NCBI GenBank assembly: GCA_029338835.1
Contig: JAQYBD010000091.1
Coordinates: forward strand, 1 to 64,000
Length of the DNA: 64,000 bases
Source: Selenomonadaceae bacterium
Lineage (GTDB): Bacteria > Bacillota > Negativicutes > Selenomonadales > Selenomonadaceae
Reading direction: 5' to 3'
Numbering within the stretch: position 1 is the first letter of the stretch; each line of letters opens with the position of its first letter. Below, in pieces: positions 52,324 to 60,247 of the stretch. The notes beneath the pieces were generated by a model. It was not told the DNA's origin. It saw only the letters and a program-made list of their open reading frames with translations, and ran no database searches. A program made the position numbers and the translations under genes.

Positions 52324-53790
52324 ATGAAACATCATCCGCAGGCGCTGGCTCTCCTGGGGGTCATCCTCATGGTGTTTGCCGGCAATCACCTGCTGGCCAT
52401 CACGGATCCAGTGGAATCGAACTATGCGCTGACTGCCAAGGAAATGCTGGCCGCGGGAGATTTCATCTCGCCGCGCATCTACGGCAATTTCTGGTACGAC
52501 AAGCCGATTTTCTTTTATTGGGAACTTTTGGCCGGGTTCCAGCTGTTCGGAGTCAATGAGTTCGCCGCGCGTTTTTTCCCGGCACTCGTTTCCGTACTCG
52601 ATGTCCTGCAGGTCTGGTACTTCGCGAAAAAGCTCTACGATAAGGGGACGGCCTTTGCCGCGGCGCTGATCTTCGCGACGACGACGGCGTTCTTCTATCT
52701 GTCGAAAGCGGTCATCACCGACATGACCTTCATCTTTTTCTTCAATTCCGTCCTCATTGCCTTTTATCTGGGCTATCGGAGCGGCAATCGCCAATGGTAT
52801 CTTGCCGCTTTCTTCTTTTCAGGGCTCACCGTCCTCACGAAAGGGCCCATCGGCTTCCTGCTGCCGGGCTTCATCCTGCTCGTTTTCCTTTGTCTGCGCA
52901 GGAAGCCCCGCGAACTCCTGCACCTCGGCTGGCTGCCTGGCCTGGCCGTATTCCTCGTGGTGGGCGGCAGCTGGTATTATGCGATGTATCGCCTGCACGG
53001 CATGGACTTCATCACGAATTTCTTCGGCGTGCAGAATTTCCTGCGCGCGACGGTCTCGGAGCATGCGCGCGACGATGTCTGGTTCTATTACATCGTCATC
53101 TTCCTCTTGGGATTCTGCCCTTGGTCGTTCCTCGTGCTGTGGCGGCTCAAGAAGACCTGGCGCAGTCTTTATGCGAGGCGCTGGAGCGAGCATGCGGTAT
53201 TCCTTTTGACATGGGCCGTACTCATCCATCTCTTCTTCCAGTGCATGGCAACAAAGTACGTGACGTATACGCTGCCGGCCTTTTTGCCGATGGCCATCCT
53301 GGCGGCGCGGCTCCTCAAGGAACGCACGCGGCTCGTCAAGCGCCTGGCGGCAGCCTGCTGGTGCCTCTATCTCGTCCTGACCTTTGCCGTGGCCGTGCCG
53401 CTCTGTGCGCAGCAGTCGGGGCGGGCTGCGGCAGAATCGTTAAGGAATCTTAATCCTGATGATGCGCTGGTCGTTAACTGCGGCGATTATAATGTAGAAC
53501 GCATACGATACAGGACTTCTACGGTATTTTATTACGGCGGCAATATCCCGGAACTCATCCATCGCGCCGACATGGAGCGCGTGAAGCCTGCGGGACTCAG
53601 CTGGAATGCCAAGAATGTCATGCCGTTCCTGGCCTATGAGGATCTGCCGGTCAAGACTCCATTCTTCGTCATCTGTGAAGCGCCGCGTGAGGCGTATCTC
53701 AAGGAACAGCTGCCGCAGGCGGAGTTCTCGACGGTCTACGAGGAACGGGATACGCTCATCATCCGGGTGGTCCTGCCGTCTGCAGAGTAA
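52324..53790 (+). CDS. GT39 (ArnT-like) polyprenyl-phosphate-sugar glycosyltransferase
   Basis: 488 residues. A dozen hydrophobic helices are followed by a soluble C-terminal domain of about 100 residues. The first periplasmic loop carries the GT39/GT83 acidic motif in TDPVESNYALTAKEMLAAGD, then ISPRIYGNFWYDKPIFFYW, as in ArnT. Later blocks include LSKAVITDMTFIFFFNS and FLTKGPIGFLLPG-like sequence. Such enzymes move a sugar from a lipid carrier to lipid A, a glycan or a protein outside the membrane. The acceptor is unknown. ATG 52324 follows GAGAGGAA. Confidence 0.86.
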   Translation: MKHHPQALALLGVILMVFAGNHLLAITDPVESNYALTAKEMLAAGDFISPRIYGNFWYDKPIFFYWELLAGFQLFGVNEFAARFFPALVSVLDVLQVWYFAKKLYDKGTAFAAALIFATTTAFFYLSKAVITDMTFIFFFNSVLIAFYLGYRSGNRQWYLAAFFFSGLTVLTKGPIGFLLPGFILLVFLCLRRKPRELLHLGWLPGLAVFLVVGGSWYYAMYRLHGMDFITNFFGVQNFLRATVSEHARDDVWFYYIVIFLLGFCPWSFLVLWRLKKTWRSLYARRWSEHAVFLLTWAVLIHLFFQCMATKYVTYTLPAFLPMAILAARLLKERTRLVKRLAAACWCLYLVLTFAVAVPLCAQQSGRAAAESLRNLNPDDALVVNCGDYNVERIRYRTSTVFYYGGNIPELIHRADMERVKPAGLSWNAKNVMPFLAYEDLPVKTPFFVICEAPREAYLKEQLPQAEFSTVYEERDTLIIRVVLPSAE

Positions 53791-53846
53791 GACAGGCCTT
53801 GGCGCGCAGGAAACGCGCAGGGCTTGAGGAAAGGAAGCCAATCAAC

Positions 53847-54911
53847 ATGTCAGCCATTACATCCGATCCGGTGTCCGGCGCGCGGAAGCATCGTCTTTCC
53901 ATCGTCGTACCGGTCTATAATGAAGAAGCGAATCTGCGTCATTTCTATGCAGCCGTCTGTCACGAGCTGGCGAAGCTGCCGCAGTATGCCTGGGAACTCA
54001 TCTTCGTCGATGATGGCTCGGTGGACAAGAGCCGTGCCATCCTGCACGAGCTGGAGCAGGAGGACTGCCGTGTCCAGCCCATGCTGCTCGCGCGCAATTC
54101 CGGTCATCAGCTGGCCCTGACCTGCGGGCTCGACCATGCCGACGGCGATGTTGTCATCACGATGGACGGGGATATGCAGCATCCGCCTGAGATGATCCCG
54201 ACGCTCCTGCGGGACTGGGAGGAGGGGTATGAGGTCGTGCAGACCATCCGCGAGGCGACGGAAGATGCCTCGTGGCTCAAGCGCACGACATCGGCAGGCT
54301 ATTACCGATTCCTCAACATCATTTCCGAGGTTCCCGTGCAGCCGGGCGGCTCCGATTTCCGCCTGATGGACCATAAGGTCGTCGTGGCGTTCCGCCGTTA
54401 TCGCGAACACGCGCGTTTCATCCGCGGCCTTGTGGGTTCTATGGGCTTTCGTCAGAAGCAGGTCCATTTCACGGCCCCGCCGCGCTATGCCGGCGTCTCG
54501 AAGTTCTCGCCGCGCAAGATGTGGCGCCTGGCTGTTGACGGGGTCTTCACGTGTTCGACGTTTCCGCTGCGCATCGGTCTCTACATCGGCTTCTTCAGCA
54601 TGATGGTGAGCCTCATCCTCTTCCTGCATGTACTCTTCGAGACGTTTGTCCGGGAGGATACCGTGGCGGGCTGGCCGACCATCATCGCCTGCATCGCGTT
54701 TTTCGGCGGCCTGCAGCTCATGATACTCGGGATCATCGGCGAGTACCTCGGCCGCACGTATGAGGAGGCCAAGCATCGTCCGCTCTATCTCCTGGAGCGC
54801 GGCAAGCCCGCGGACTGCGGGCAGGCTGCACCAGCAGGGTTTCCTCCAGCTGTGCCGGCGCGGGCGGCCTCGCAGGAGCAGGAAGACGGCAACGGCAGGC
54901 AAAGGGGTTGA
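53847..54911 (+). CDS. GT2 polyprenyl-phosphate glycosyltransferase (GtrB/ArnC/DPM1-like)
   Basis: 354 residues. A GT-A catalytic domain (LSIVVPVYNEEANLRHFYAA, IFVDDGSVDKSR, and the metal-binding DGDMQHPPEMIPTLL) is followed by the SAGYYRFLNIISEVPVQPGG and FSPRKMWRLAVDG motifs. Two C-terminal membrane helices (about 245-300) and an Ala/Pro-rich tail end it. It makes the undecaprenyl-phosphate sugar used by the GT39 enzyme encoded just upstream. The sugar cannot be read from sequence. Confidence 0.9.
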   Translation: MSAITSDPVSGARKHRLSIVVPVYNEEANLRHFYAAVCHELAKLPQYAWELIFVDDGSVDKSRAILHELEQEDCRVQPMLLARNSGHQLALTCGLDHADGDVVITMDGDMQHPPEMIPTLLRDWEEGYEVVQTIREATEDASWLKRTTSAGYYRFLNIISEVPVQPGGSDFRLMDHKVVVAFRRYREHARFIRGLVGSMGFRQKQVHFTAPPRYAGVSKFSPRKMWRLAVDGVFTCSTFPLRIGLYIGFFSMMVSLILFLHVLFETFVREDTVAGWPTIIACIAFFGGLQLMILGIIGEYLGRTYEEAKHRPLYLLERGKPADCGQAAPAGFPPAVPARAASQEQEDGNGRQRG

Positions 54912-54919
54912 GGACGGTC

Positions 54920-55324
54920 ATGCATTTTGATCTTGAGACGCTCAAGCGCCACTTCCTGTCGCGTGAATTCGTGCTTTTCCTCGTCGTCGGCTGCATCAAT
55001 ACCTTCCTTTGCAGTTTCCTCGCGGAACTCTTGACGCCTTTTTGCGGCAATGCGAACCTTGCGTTCAATGTCGGGTATCTCTTGAGCAATATCAACGCGT
55101 ATATCCTGAATGGCTGGCTCGTGTTCCCGACGCATCTGACGCTGGCGCGCTATATCAAGTTTTTCCTGTCGTATGTCCCGAATTACCTCATCCAGAACAT
55201 CATCGTGCTGGTCTTCTATAACTGGCTCGGCCTGCCGTCGCTCGTGAGCTTCCTCATAGCAGCGGTACTCGGCGTACCCATCACCTTCCTGTTTGTCAAG
55301 CTCTTTGCGTTCGGACGCCGCTGA
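54920..55324 (+). CDS. GtrA-family membrane protein (putative lipid-linked sugar flippase)
   Basis: 134 residues with four predicted membrane helices: FVLFLVVGCINTFLCSFLAE, NLAFNVGYLLSNINAYILNG, IKFFLSYVPNYLIQNIIVLV and FLIAAVLGVPITFLFVKLFA. The FLVVGCINT and NAYILNGWLVF segments fit the GtrA pattern. GtrA proteins are thought to flip polyprenyl-phosphate sugars. It starts 8 bp after the GT2 gene, completing a synthesise-flip-transfer module. Confidence 0.9.
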   Translation: MHFDLETLKRHFLSREFVLFLVVGCINTFLCSFLAELLTPFCGNANLAFNVGYLLSNINAYILNGWLVFPTHLTLARYIKFFLSYVPNYLIQNIIVLVFYNWLGLPSLVSFLIAAVLGVPITFLFVKLFAFGRR

Positions 55325-55390
55325 CGGCCTAGATGCAGCAGGCAGAGGCAGGGAAATCGAATCCATAGTAAAGTTATAGGAATAATAAGA

Positions 55391-55419
55391 TTGACAGAAC
55401 CCGTTCCATATGGTATCGT
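55391..55419 (+). promoter_or_regulatory. Promoter-like element upstream of the truncated sirohaem reductase
   Basis: Perfect TTGACA (55391-55396), 17 bp, TATCGT (55414-55419). It lies just before a terminator hairpin, so a transcript from it would be about 70 nt unless read-through occurs. Confidence 0.55.
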
Positions 55420-55450
55420 AATGGTATTCATAGCGAACTGACCAAAGAAT

Positions 55451-55493
55451 GGAGGTTCCTGTGCGCTTTTGGTGCGCCGGGACCTCCTTTTTT
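55451..55493 (+). terminator. Intrinsic terminator overlapping the start of the sirohaem reductase frame
   Basis: GGAGGTTCC (55451-55459) pairs with GGGACCTCC (55479-55487), then six Ts. The 5' arm also contains the only Shine-Dalgarno-like GGAGG for the following frame. Confidence 0.8.
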
Positions 55494-56648
55494 CATGTCC
55501 ATCCGGAGGAACTCCTCGACACGACGCAGCTCGTCGAGGAAACCTACCGGTTCTTCCTCGGCAATCGGGATTTCTCGAACCTGCCGCGCAAGTTCAAGGT
55601 ATCGATCTCAGCCAACCCGCATGATGCCGGTTTTGCGCGCATCAACGATCTCGCGTTCGTGCCGGCCAGGCGCGCGGGCGAGGCGGGCTTCCACGCTTAC
55701 GTGGGCGGCGGCCTTTCAGCTGAGCCCTACCTTGCCCAGAAGCTGCCGTTCTTCCTCCGCGCTGCGGAAGTGCTGCCGGTCGCCAAGGCCGTGGCGACGA
55801 TTTTCCGCGACGAGGGCTACCGCGAGAAGCGCAATCACTGCCGTCTCAAGTACCTTGTCGCAGACCTTGGCATCGAGGCTGTGGCTGCAAGGATCACGGC
55901 GCAGACGGGGCCGCTCCTGACGGGCGGTGAGGAAATCACGGCACCGTGGCACTACGGCCGCTTCTATGGCGTTCATGCGCAGAAGCAGGCAGGGCTTTCA
56001 TACGTCGGGCTGCATCTGCCGCAAGGCCATATCGAGGCCAGCGACTTGCGCATCCTGGCCGGTTTTGCGCGCACATACGGTCAGGGTCGTTTGCGCACGA
56101 CGAATTCGCAGAATCTCATCCTGCTCGATATCCCGCAGGAACGCGTGGATGACCTGTGCCAAGAGGCAATCTTCAAGCGGTATCCGCTGCAGCCGGGGCT
56201 TTTTTCCGGCTACGCTTCTTCCTGCACGGGCAATGCCTACTGCAATTTTGCCCCTATCGAGACGAAGAACCGCCTGCAGGAATTGACCAGGGCTCTCGAT
56301 GCTGCATTCCCACAGCTCGATGTACCGGTGCGCATCAATCTGACGGGGTGTTCCCATTCGTGCGCGCAGCCTCAGGTAGCCGATATCGGCCTCACGGGCG
56401 GCCGCGCGAAGGTGGATGGCGAGGTGACGCCTGTCTACGCGGTGCAGGTGGGCGGTGCGCTCGGACGTGAGGCAGCCTATGCCCGGCCCTTGACGGGCAA
56501 GGTAGCCGATGCGAAGCTGCCGGCTGCACTCAAGGCACTCGTCGCGCATTACCTCGCGAGACGGCAGGACGGGGAAGCATTCTACGAGACCGTGCGCCGT
56601 ACGCCGCTCGCGGACTGGCAGGCAGTCCTGGCACCATATCTCATCTGA
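55461..56648 (+). CDS. Nitrite/sulfite reductase-family protein, N-terminally truncated (possible pseudogene)
   Basis: 395 residues. Recognisable homology begins near residue 13 (HPEELLDTTQLVEETYRFFL, NLPRKFKVSISANPHDAGFA) and continues through the second ferredoxin-like half-domain and the sirohaem/[4Fe-4S] ligands (SCTGNAYCNF, INLTGCSHSCAQPQVADIGL). Full-length NirA/CysI-type proteins have about 100-130 more N-terminal residues holding the first half-domain, which are missing here; a stop at 55431 closes the frame upstream. The first dozen codons are encoded by a terminator hairpin. It may be a deletion remnant or a regulated short form. GTG 55461 is the best-spaced start. Confidence 0.7.
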   Translation: MRFWCAGTSFFHVHPEELLDTTQLVEETYRFFLGNRDFSNLPRKFKVSISANPHDAGFARINDLAFVPARRAGEAGFHAYVGGGLSAEPYLAQKLPFFLRAAEVLPVAKAVATIFRDEGYREKRNHCRLKYLVADLGIEAVAARITAQTGPLLTGGEEITAPWHYGRFYGVHAQKQAGLSYVGLHLPQGHIEASDLRILAGFARTYGQGRLRTTNSQNLILLDIPQERVDDLCQEAIFKRYPLQPGLFSGYASSCTGNAYCNFAPIETKNRLQELTRALDAAFPQLDVPVRINLTGCSHSCAQPQVADIGLTGGRAKVDGEVTPVYAVQVGGALGREAAYARPLTGKVADAKLPAALKALVAHYLARRQDGEAFYETVRRTPLADWQAVLAPYLI

Positions 56649-56683
56649 AATTATGCGGCATATGCGATTTTTTGACGAAATGG

Positions 56684-56712
56684 TTGTAATTCTGTATTAT
56701 TTCGTCTATAAT
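56684..56712 (+). promoter_or_regulatory. Promoter of the thi operon
   Basis: TTGTAA (56684-56689), 17 bp, perfect TATAAT (56707-56712), 35-40 nt before the riboswitch. Confidence 0.8.
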
Positions 56713-56748
56713 AGAAAGCGTTTCGAGGATTCCTAAAAATTCCATAGA

Positions 56749-56861
56749 CACGGGGAGCTTGCCCGATGACCGCAGGATGGCGGAGATCAAAGCAGGCTGA
56801 GAGGGAGTTGATGACTCCGACCCGGGAACCTGATTTGGATAATGCCAACGTAGGGATGCGC
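56749..56861 (+). promoter_or_regulatory. TPP (THI-box) riboswitch
   Basis: The conserved aptamer elements are all visible: ACGGGGAGC at 56750-56758, GCTGAGA ending at 56802, and ACCTGATTTGGATAATGCC (56828-56846) followed by AACGTAGGGA. The sequence between the first two elements includes an extra hairpin (CCGC/GCGG), an optional P3 extension. Thiamine diphosphate binding should favour the terminator downstream. Confidence 0.95.
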
Positions 56862-56895
56862 AGGAAATGCAAGCAAATGATGTTTCCGCATGTAC

Positions 56896-56930
56896 AGGGA
56901 GACGACCAAAGTCAGGTTGTCTCCCTTTTT
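56896..56930 (+). terminator. Riboswitch-controlled terminator
   Basis: AGGGAGACGACC pairs with GGTTGTCTCCCT (12 bp, one G-T), loop AAAGTCA, followed by five Ts. It lies between the TPP aptamer and the thiSG start, so control is by transcription termination. Confidence 0.9.
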
Positions 56931-56960
56931 GTTTGGCTGGTTTGATGAGGAGGATGCATG

Positions 56961-57938
56961 ATGGTACGGATCAATGGTGAACTGCAGGAGAAGACAGGGC
57001 TCAGCGTCGCGGATTATTTGGAGCAGGCCGGGTACGATAGACGGGCTGTGGCCGTGGAGTACAACGGCGTGATCCTGGCGCATGAGGCTTACGACACGAC
57101 GGTGCTGTCCGCCGGCGATGAGGTCGAGGTGGTCTGCTTCATGGGCGGCGGTTCGGGGGCAGCTGAGGCGGAGGAGGATGCACTCGTCATCGGCGGCCAT
57201 GTGTTCCATTCACGCTTCATCCTGGGCTCGGGCAAGTATTCGCTGAACCTCATCCAGGCAGCTGTAGAGTATGCCGGTGCCGAACTCATCACGGTGGCTG
57301 TGCGCCGGGCCAACACGAAAGAAAAGGAAAATATCCTCGACTATGTGCCAAAGGATGTCACGCTGCTGCCGAATACTTCGGGGGCGCGCACCGCAGAGGA
57401 AGCTGTGCGCATCGCGCATCTTGCCAAGGCACTCGGCTGCGGGGACTTCGTGAAGATCGAGATCATGCGCGATTCCAAATACCTGCTGCCGGACAACAAT
57501 GAGACCATCCGGGCCACGGAGATCCTCGCGAAAGAAGGCTTTGTCGTCATGCCTTACATGTATCCGGACCTCAATGCAGCCCGGGATCTTGTCAACGCGG
57601 GGGCAGCAGCCGTCATGCCGCTGGCGGCGCCCATCGGCTCGAACAAAGGGCTCGCGACGAAGGAATTCATCCAGATCCTCATCGATGAGATTGACCTGCC
57701 GATCATCGTCGACGCCGGCATCGGCGCGCCGTCGCAGGCCTGCGAAGCGATGGAGATGGGGGCGGCGGCCATCATGGCCAATACGGCACTCGCAACAGCC
57801 GGCAATGTGCCGCTCATGGCTTCAGCGTTCGGCGATGCCATCCGGGCAGGACGCAAGGCATATCTTGCGGGTCTCGGACGTGTCCTGAGCCGCGGTGCTG
57901 AGGCATCGGATCCGCTGACGGGGTTCCTGCGGGATTGA
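56961..57938 (+). CDS. ThiS-ThiG fusion: sulfur carrier plus thiazole synthase
   Basis: 325 residues. Residues about 1-64 are a ThiS ubiquitin-like fold ([39 protein letters not shown]) ending in the MGGG that is normally the free ThiS C-terminus. A short acidic linker leads to full-length ThiG ([38 protein letters not shown] with the Schiff-base Lys, [35 protein letters not shown]). ThiG builds the thiazole from DXP, dehydroglycine and ThiS-thiocarboxylate. ATG 56958 and 56961 are adjacent; the latter is better spaced from GAGGAGG. thiH follows after 13 bp. Confidence 0.9.
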   Translation: MVRINGELQEKTGLSVADYLEQAGYDRRAVAVEYNGVILAHEAYDTTVLSAGDEVEVVCFMGGGSGAAEAEEDALVIGGHVFHSRFILGSGKYSLNLIQAAVEYAGAELITVAVRRANTKEKENILDYVPKDVTLLPNTSGARTAEEAVRIAHLAKALGCGDFVKIEIMRDSKYLLPDNNETIRATEILAKEGFVVMPYMYPDLNAARDLVNAGAAAVMPLAAPIGSNKGLATKEFIQILIDEIDLPIIVDAGIGAPSQACEAMEMGAAAIMANTALATAGNVPLMASAFGDAIRAGRKAYLAGLGRVLSRGAEASDPLTGFLRD

Positions 57939-57951
57939 GGAGGGCTGCACC

Positions 57952-59247
57952 ATGAATGAGATCAATGAGATCAATGAGAAACAGAGCGAAAATCGCAAAG
58001 AGAATCAATTCCTCGTGGATTCCCAGCGCTTGAGCGAGGCGGCGCTTGCGAAGAAGCACCGGCTGGAACACGATCCATCCTGCCGTACGGACCCGATGGC
58101 GTACCTGCCGGATATGGAGCAGATCCATTCCGATGTGCGCGAGAAGGTCATCGCGGCCATGGAGGCCTATGACCCCGATGCCTATACGATCCAGGATGTC
58201 CGCCGGGCACTCGACCATCGCATCTGCAGCGTGGAGGATTTCAAGGCACTGCTGTCACCTGCCGCGCTGCCGCTGCTCGAGCAGATGGCCAGCCGCGCGC
58301 GTCTCGAGACGAGCCGTCATTTCGGCAATACCGTCTATCTTTTCACGCCGCTCTACATCGCCAATTACTGCGAGAATTACTGCGTTTACTGCGGGTTCAA
58401 CTGCTACAACGATATCCAGCGCCTGCAGCTGACGCCTGAGGAGATCGAGCATGAGATGCAGGTCATCGCGCAGAGCGGCATGGAGGAGATCCTGCTGCTC
58501 ACGGGGGAGAGCAAGACGAAGAGCAGCGTGGCTTACATCGGCGAAGCCTGCAAGCTGGCGCGCAAGTATTTCCGCAATGTCGGCCTTGAAGTCTACCCCA
58601 TGAATGTCAAGGACTACAAGTACCTGCATGAATGCGGCGCCGACTATGTGACGGTTTTCCAGGAGACGTATGACCTCAAGAAATATGAGACGCTGCATCT
58701 CATGGGACATAAGCGCGTCTGGCCGTACCGGTTCGAGGCACAGGAGCGCGCACTCATGGCCGGCATGCGCGGCGTCGGCTTCTCGGCACTCCTTGGCCTT
58801 GCGGATTTCCGCCGGGATGCGCTCGCGACGGCTCTGCATGTCTGGTATCTGCAGCGCAAATATCCGCAGGCCGAGTTCTCGCTTTCGTGCCCGCGCCTGC
58901 GGCCCATCATCAACAATGAGAAAATCAATCCGCTCGATGTCGGGGAGCGGCAGCTCTGCCAGATCATCTGTGCGTACCGTATCTTCCTGCCGTATGTCGG
59001 CATCACGGTTTCGTCGCGTGAGAGTGCCTCGTTCCGCAACGGCATCGCGAAGATCGCGGCCACCAAGATTTCTGCTGGCGTCTCGACGGGCATCGGCGAT
59101 CATGAAGAGAAATATACGGGAAAGGAGACGGAGGAGAAGGGCGATGCCCAGTTCGAGATCTGCGATTCCCGCAGCCTCGGCAGCATGTACCGCGATATGG
59201 CTGGCGAAGGATTGCAGCCTGTCCTCAATGATTATGTCTATCTTTGA
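57952..59247 (+). CDS. thiH: 2-iminoacetate synthase ThiH (radical SAM)
   Basis: 431 residues, longer than typical (~375) because of an N-terminal Asn/Glu-rich extension that begins with a tandem GAGATCAAT repeat. The radical-SAM cysteines are Cys140, Cys144 and Cys147 in YCENYCVYCGFNCYN. The LLTGESKTKSSVAYI and VFQETYDLKKYETLHLMG blocks and the C-terminal Fe-S-like domain match ThiH/HydG relatives. It cleaves tyrosine to dehydroglycine for ThiG in anaerobes, in place of ThiO. Its end overlaps the tenI-like gene. Confidence 0.93.
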   Translation: MNEINEINEKQSENRKENQFLVDSQRLSEAALAKKHRLEHDPSCRTDPMAYLPDMEQIHSDVREKVIAAMEAYDPDAYTIQDVRRALDHRICSVEDFKALLSPAALPLLEQMASRARLETSRHFGNTVYLFTPLYIANYCENYCVYCGFNCYNDIQRLQLTPEEIEHEMQVIAQSGMEEILLLTGESKTKSSVAYIGEACKLARKYFRNVGLEVYPMNVKDYKYLHECGADYVTVFQETYDLKKYETLHLMGHKRVWPYRFEAQERALMAGMRGVGFSALLGLADFRRDALATALHVWYLQRKYPQAEFSLSCPRLRPIINNEKINPLDVGERQLCQIICAYRIFLPYVGITVSSRESASFRNGIAKIAATKISAGVSTGIGDHEEKYTGKETEEKGDAQFEICDSRSLGSMYRDMAGEGLQPVLNDYVYL

Positions 59248-59905
59248 TCCCTCCGGCCTGGCTGCTCCAGGACGAGAGGCAGGGAAGGGGCAGGCAGCGT
59301 TCTCTGCAGCGCATACTGGCCAATGGAGCTGGCAGGAACTCATCGGTGTGACGAACCGCCGGCTGTTTGCCTCAGGAGAAGATTTTCTCGAGCGGCTCCG
59401 GCAGATCGCTGCCCACAGGCCGCGGGCCATCGTGTTGCGCGAAAAGGATCTTTCGGAAGCCTGCTATGAGGAGCTGGCGCAAAAGGTCCTTCTCCTCTGC
59501 CGGAGGGCCGGCGTTCCCTGCATCCTGCATGGCTTCCCGGGGATTGCTGCACGCCTGCAGCCGGACGGCCTGCATCTGCCGCTGCCGCTCCTGCGCACGC
59601 TGACGCCAGCCGTGCGTGCGTCTTTCCTGCAGCTCGGCACTTCATGCCACAGCGTTGCAGACGCCAGGGAGGCTGTCCAGCTGGGCTGCACCTATCTCTT
59701 TGCCGGACATATCTTTGCGACCTCGTGCAAACCGGGCCTGCCGCCGCGCGGGCTTTCCTTCCTGCAGGAAGTCACGGCAGCTGTCCCGCTTCCCGTCTAC
59801 GCCATCGGCGGCCTGACGCCGGCGCGCGTGCCGCTCGTGCGCGCAGCCGGAGCCAAAGGGGCCTGTGCGATGGGCAGCCTGATGCAAGGGAACCTCTGGT
59901 TTTGA
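59234..59905 (+). CDS. ThiE/TenI-family protein, most like thiazole tautomerase TenI
   Basis: 223 residues of the thiamine-phosphate-synthase fold. LIGVTNRRLFASGEDFLERL begins the barrel. The diagnostic block GTSCHSVADAREAVQLGCTY, then LFAGHIFATSCKPGLPPRGL, and VYAIGGLTPARVPLVRAAGA, match TenI, which aromatises the ThiG product, better than ThiE. The N-terminal 30 residues are atypical. It overlaps thiH; starts at 59228 or 59234, neither with a good ribosome site, suggest translational coupling. Confidence 0.8.
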   Translation: MSIFDPSGLAAPGREAGKGQAAFSAAHTGQWSWQELIGVTNRRLFASGEDFLERLRQIAAHRPRAIVLREKDLSEACYEELAQKVLLLCRRAGVPCILHGFPGIAARLQPDGLHLPLPLLRTLTPAVRASFLQLGTSCHSVADAREAVQLGCTYLFAGHIFATSCKPGLPPRGLSFLQEVTAAVPLPVYAIGGLTPARVPLVRAAGAKGACAMGSLMQGNLWF

Positions 59906-59949
59906 TGCAGTCTGCATACATGTAATACTGTATACATCAAGAAGAGGGG

Positions 59950-59978
59950 TTGACGCCGCATAGCGATAACGCTATAAT
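59950..59978 (+). promoter_or_regulatory. Strong promoter of a short transcript upstream of amtB
   Basis: TTGACG (59950-59955), 17 bp, perfect TATAAT (59973-59978). The start is predicted near 59985. A terminator follows at once (60003-60045). Confidence 0.85.
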
Positions 59979-59984
59979 GAGTAC

Positions 59985-60045
59985 ATCAGCAAGAGGCAAT
60001 GGAGCCCCGCGAGAACCTAGGTACCAGGTTCTGCGGGGCTTTTTC
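59985..60045 (+). ncRNA. Predicted ~60-nt RNA (promoter-terminator pair) upstream of amtB-glnK
   Basis: The strong promoter at 59950-59978 directly feeds a Rho-independent terminator: AGCCCCGCGAGAACCT (60003-60018) pairs with AGGTTCTGCGGGGCT (60026-60040), then five Ts. This predicts a short RNA with a single-stranded 5' part (AGTACATCAGCAAGAGGCAA). It could be a trans-acting sRNA or an attenuated leader of amtB. A 32-codon frame starting at 59999 has a ribosome site only 2 nt away and is doubtful. Confidence 0.55.
60003..60045 (+). terminator. Terminator of the short transcript / thi-amtB boundary
   Basis: A 15-bp stem with one bulged A and a 7-nt loop GGTACC-type apex, followed by TTTTT. 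It could also stop the thi operon, whose last gene ends at 59905. Confidence 0.88.
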
Positions 60046-60247
60046 TGTTCTCAAGGCTGATGGCATATCCGCAACATCCCTGATATCATCAATATAGTAA
60101 ATGGACAATGGCGTCCAGCAGTTCTCTTTTCGCGAGCCTCGCGGAGAGCAGGACAGCTGGGCGCTTTTCCATTTCTCCTCTCTTCCTGCGGCATATGCAA
60201 GCAATTATTCCAGATACGTCTTCGGACACGGAAAGGAAATGATTCAC

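Noticed and set aside
59234-59905. Calling this gene thiE outright
   Set aside because: The GHIFATSCKPGLPPRG block is characteristic of TenI-type proteins rather than typical thiamine-phosphate synthase.
59999-60097. 32-codon leader peptide in the predicted short RNA
   Set aside because: Its AGAGG is only 2 nt before the ATG and the frame runs past the terminator, so it would not be fully transcribed.
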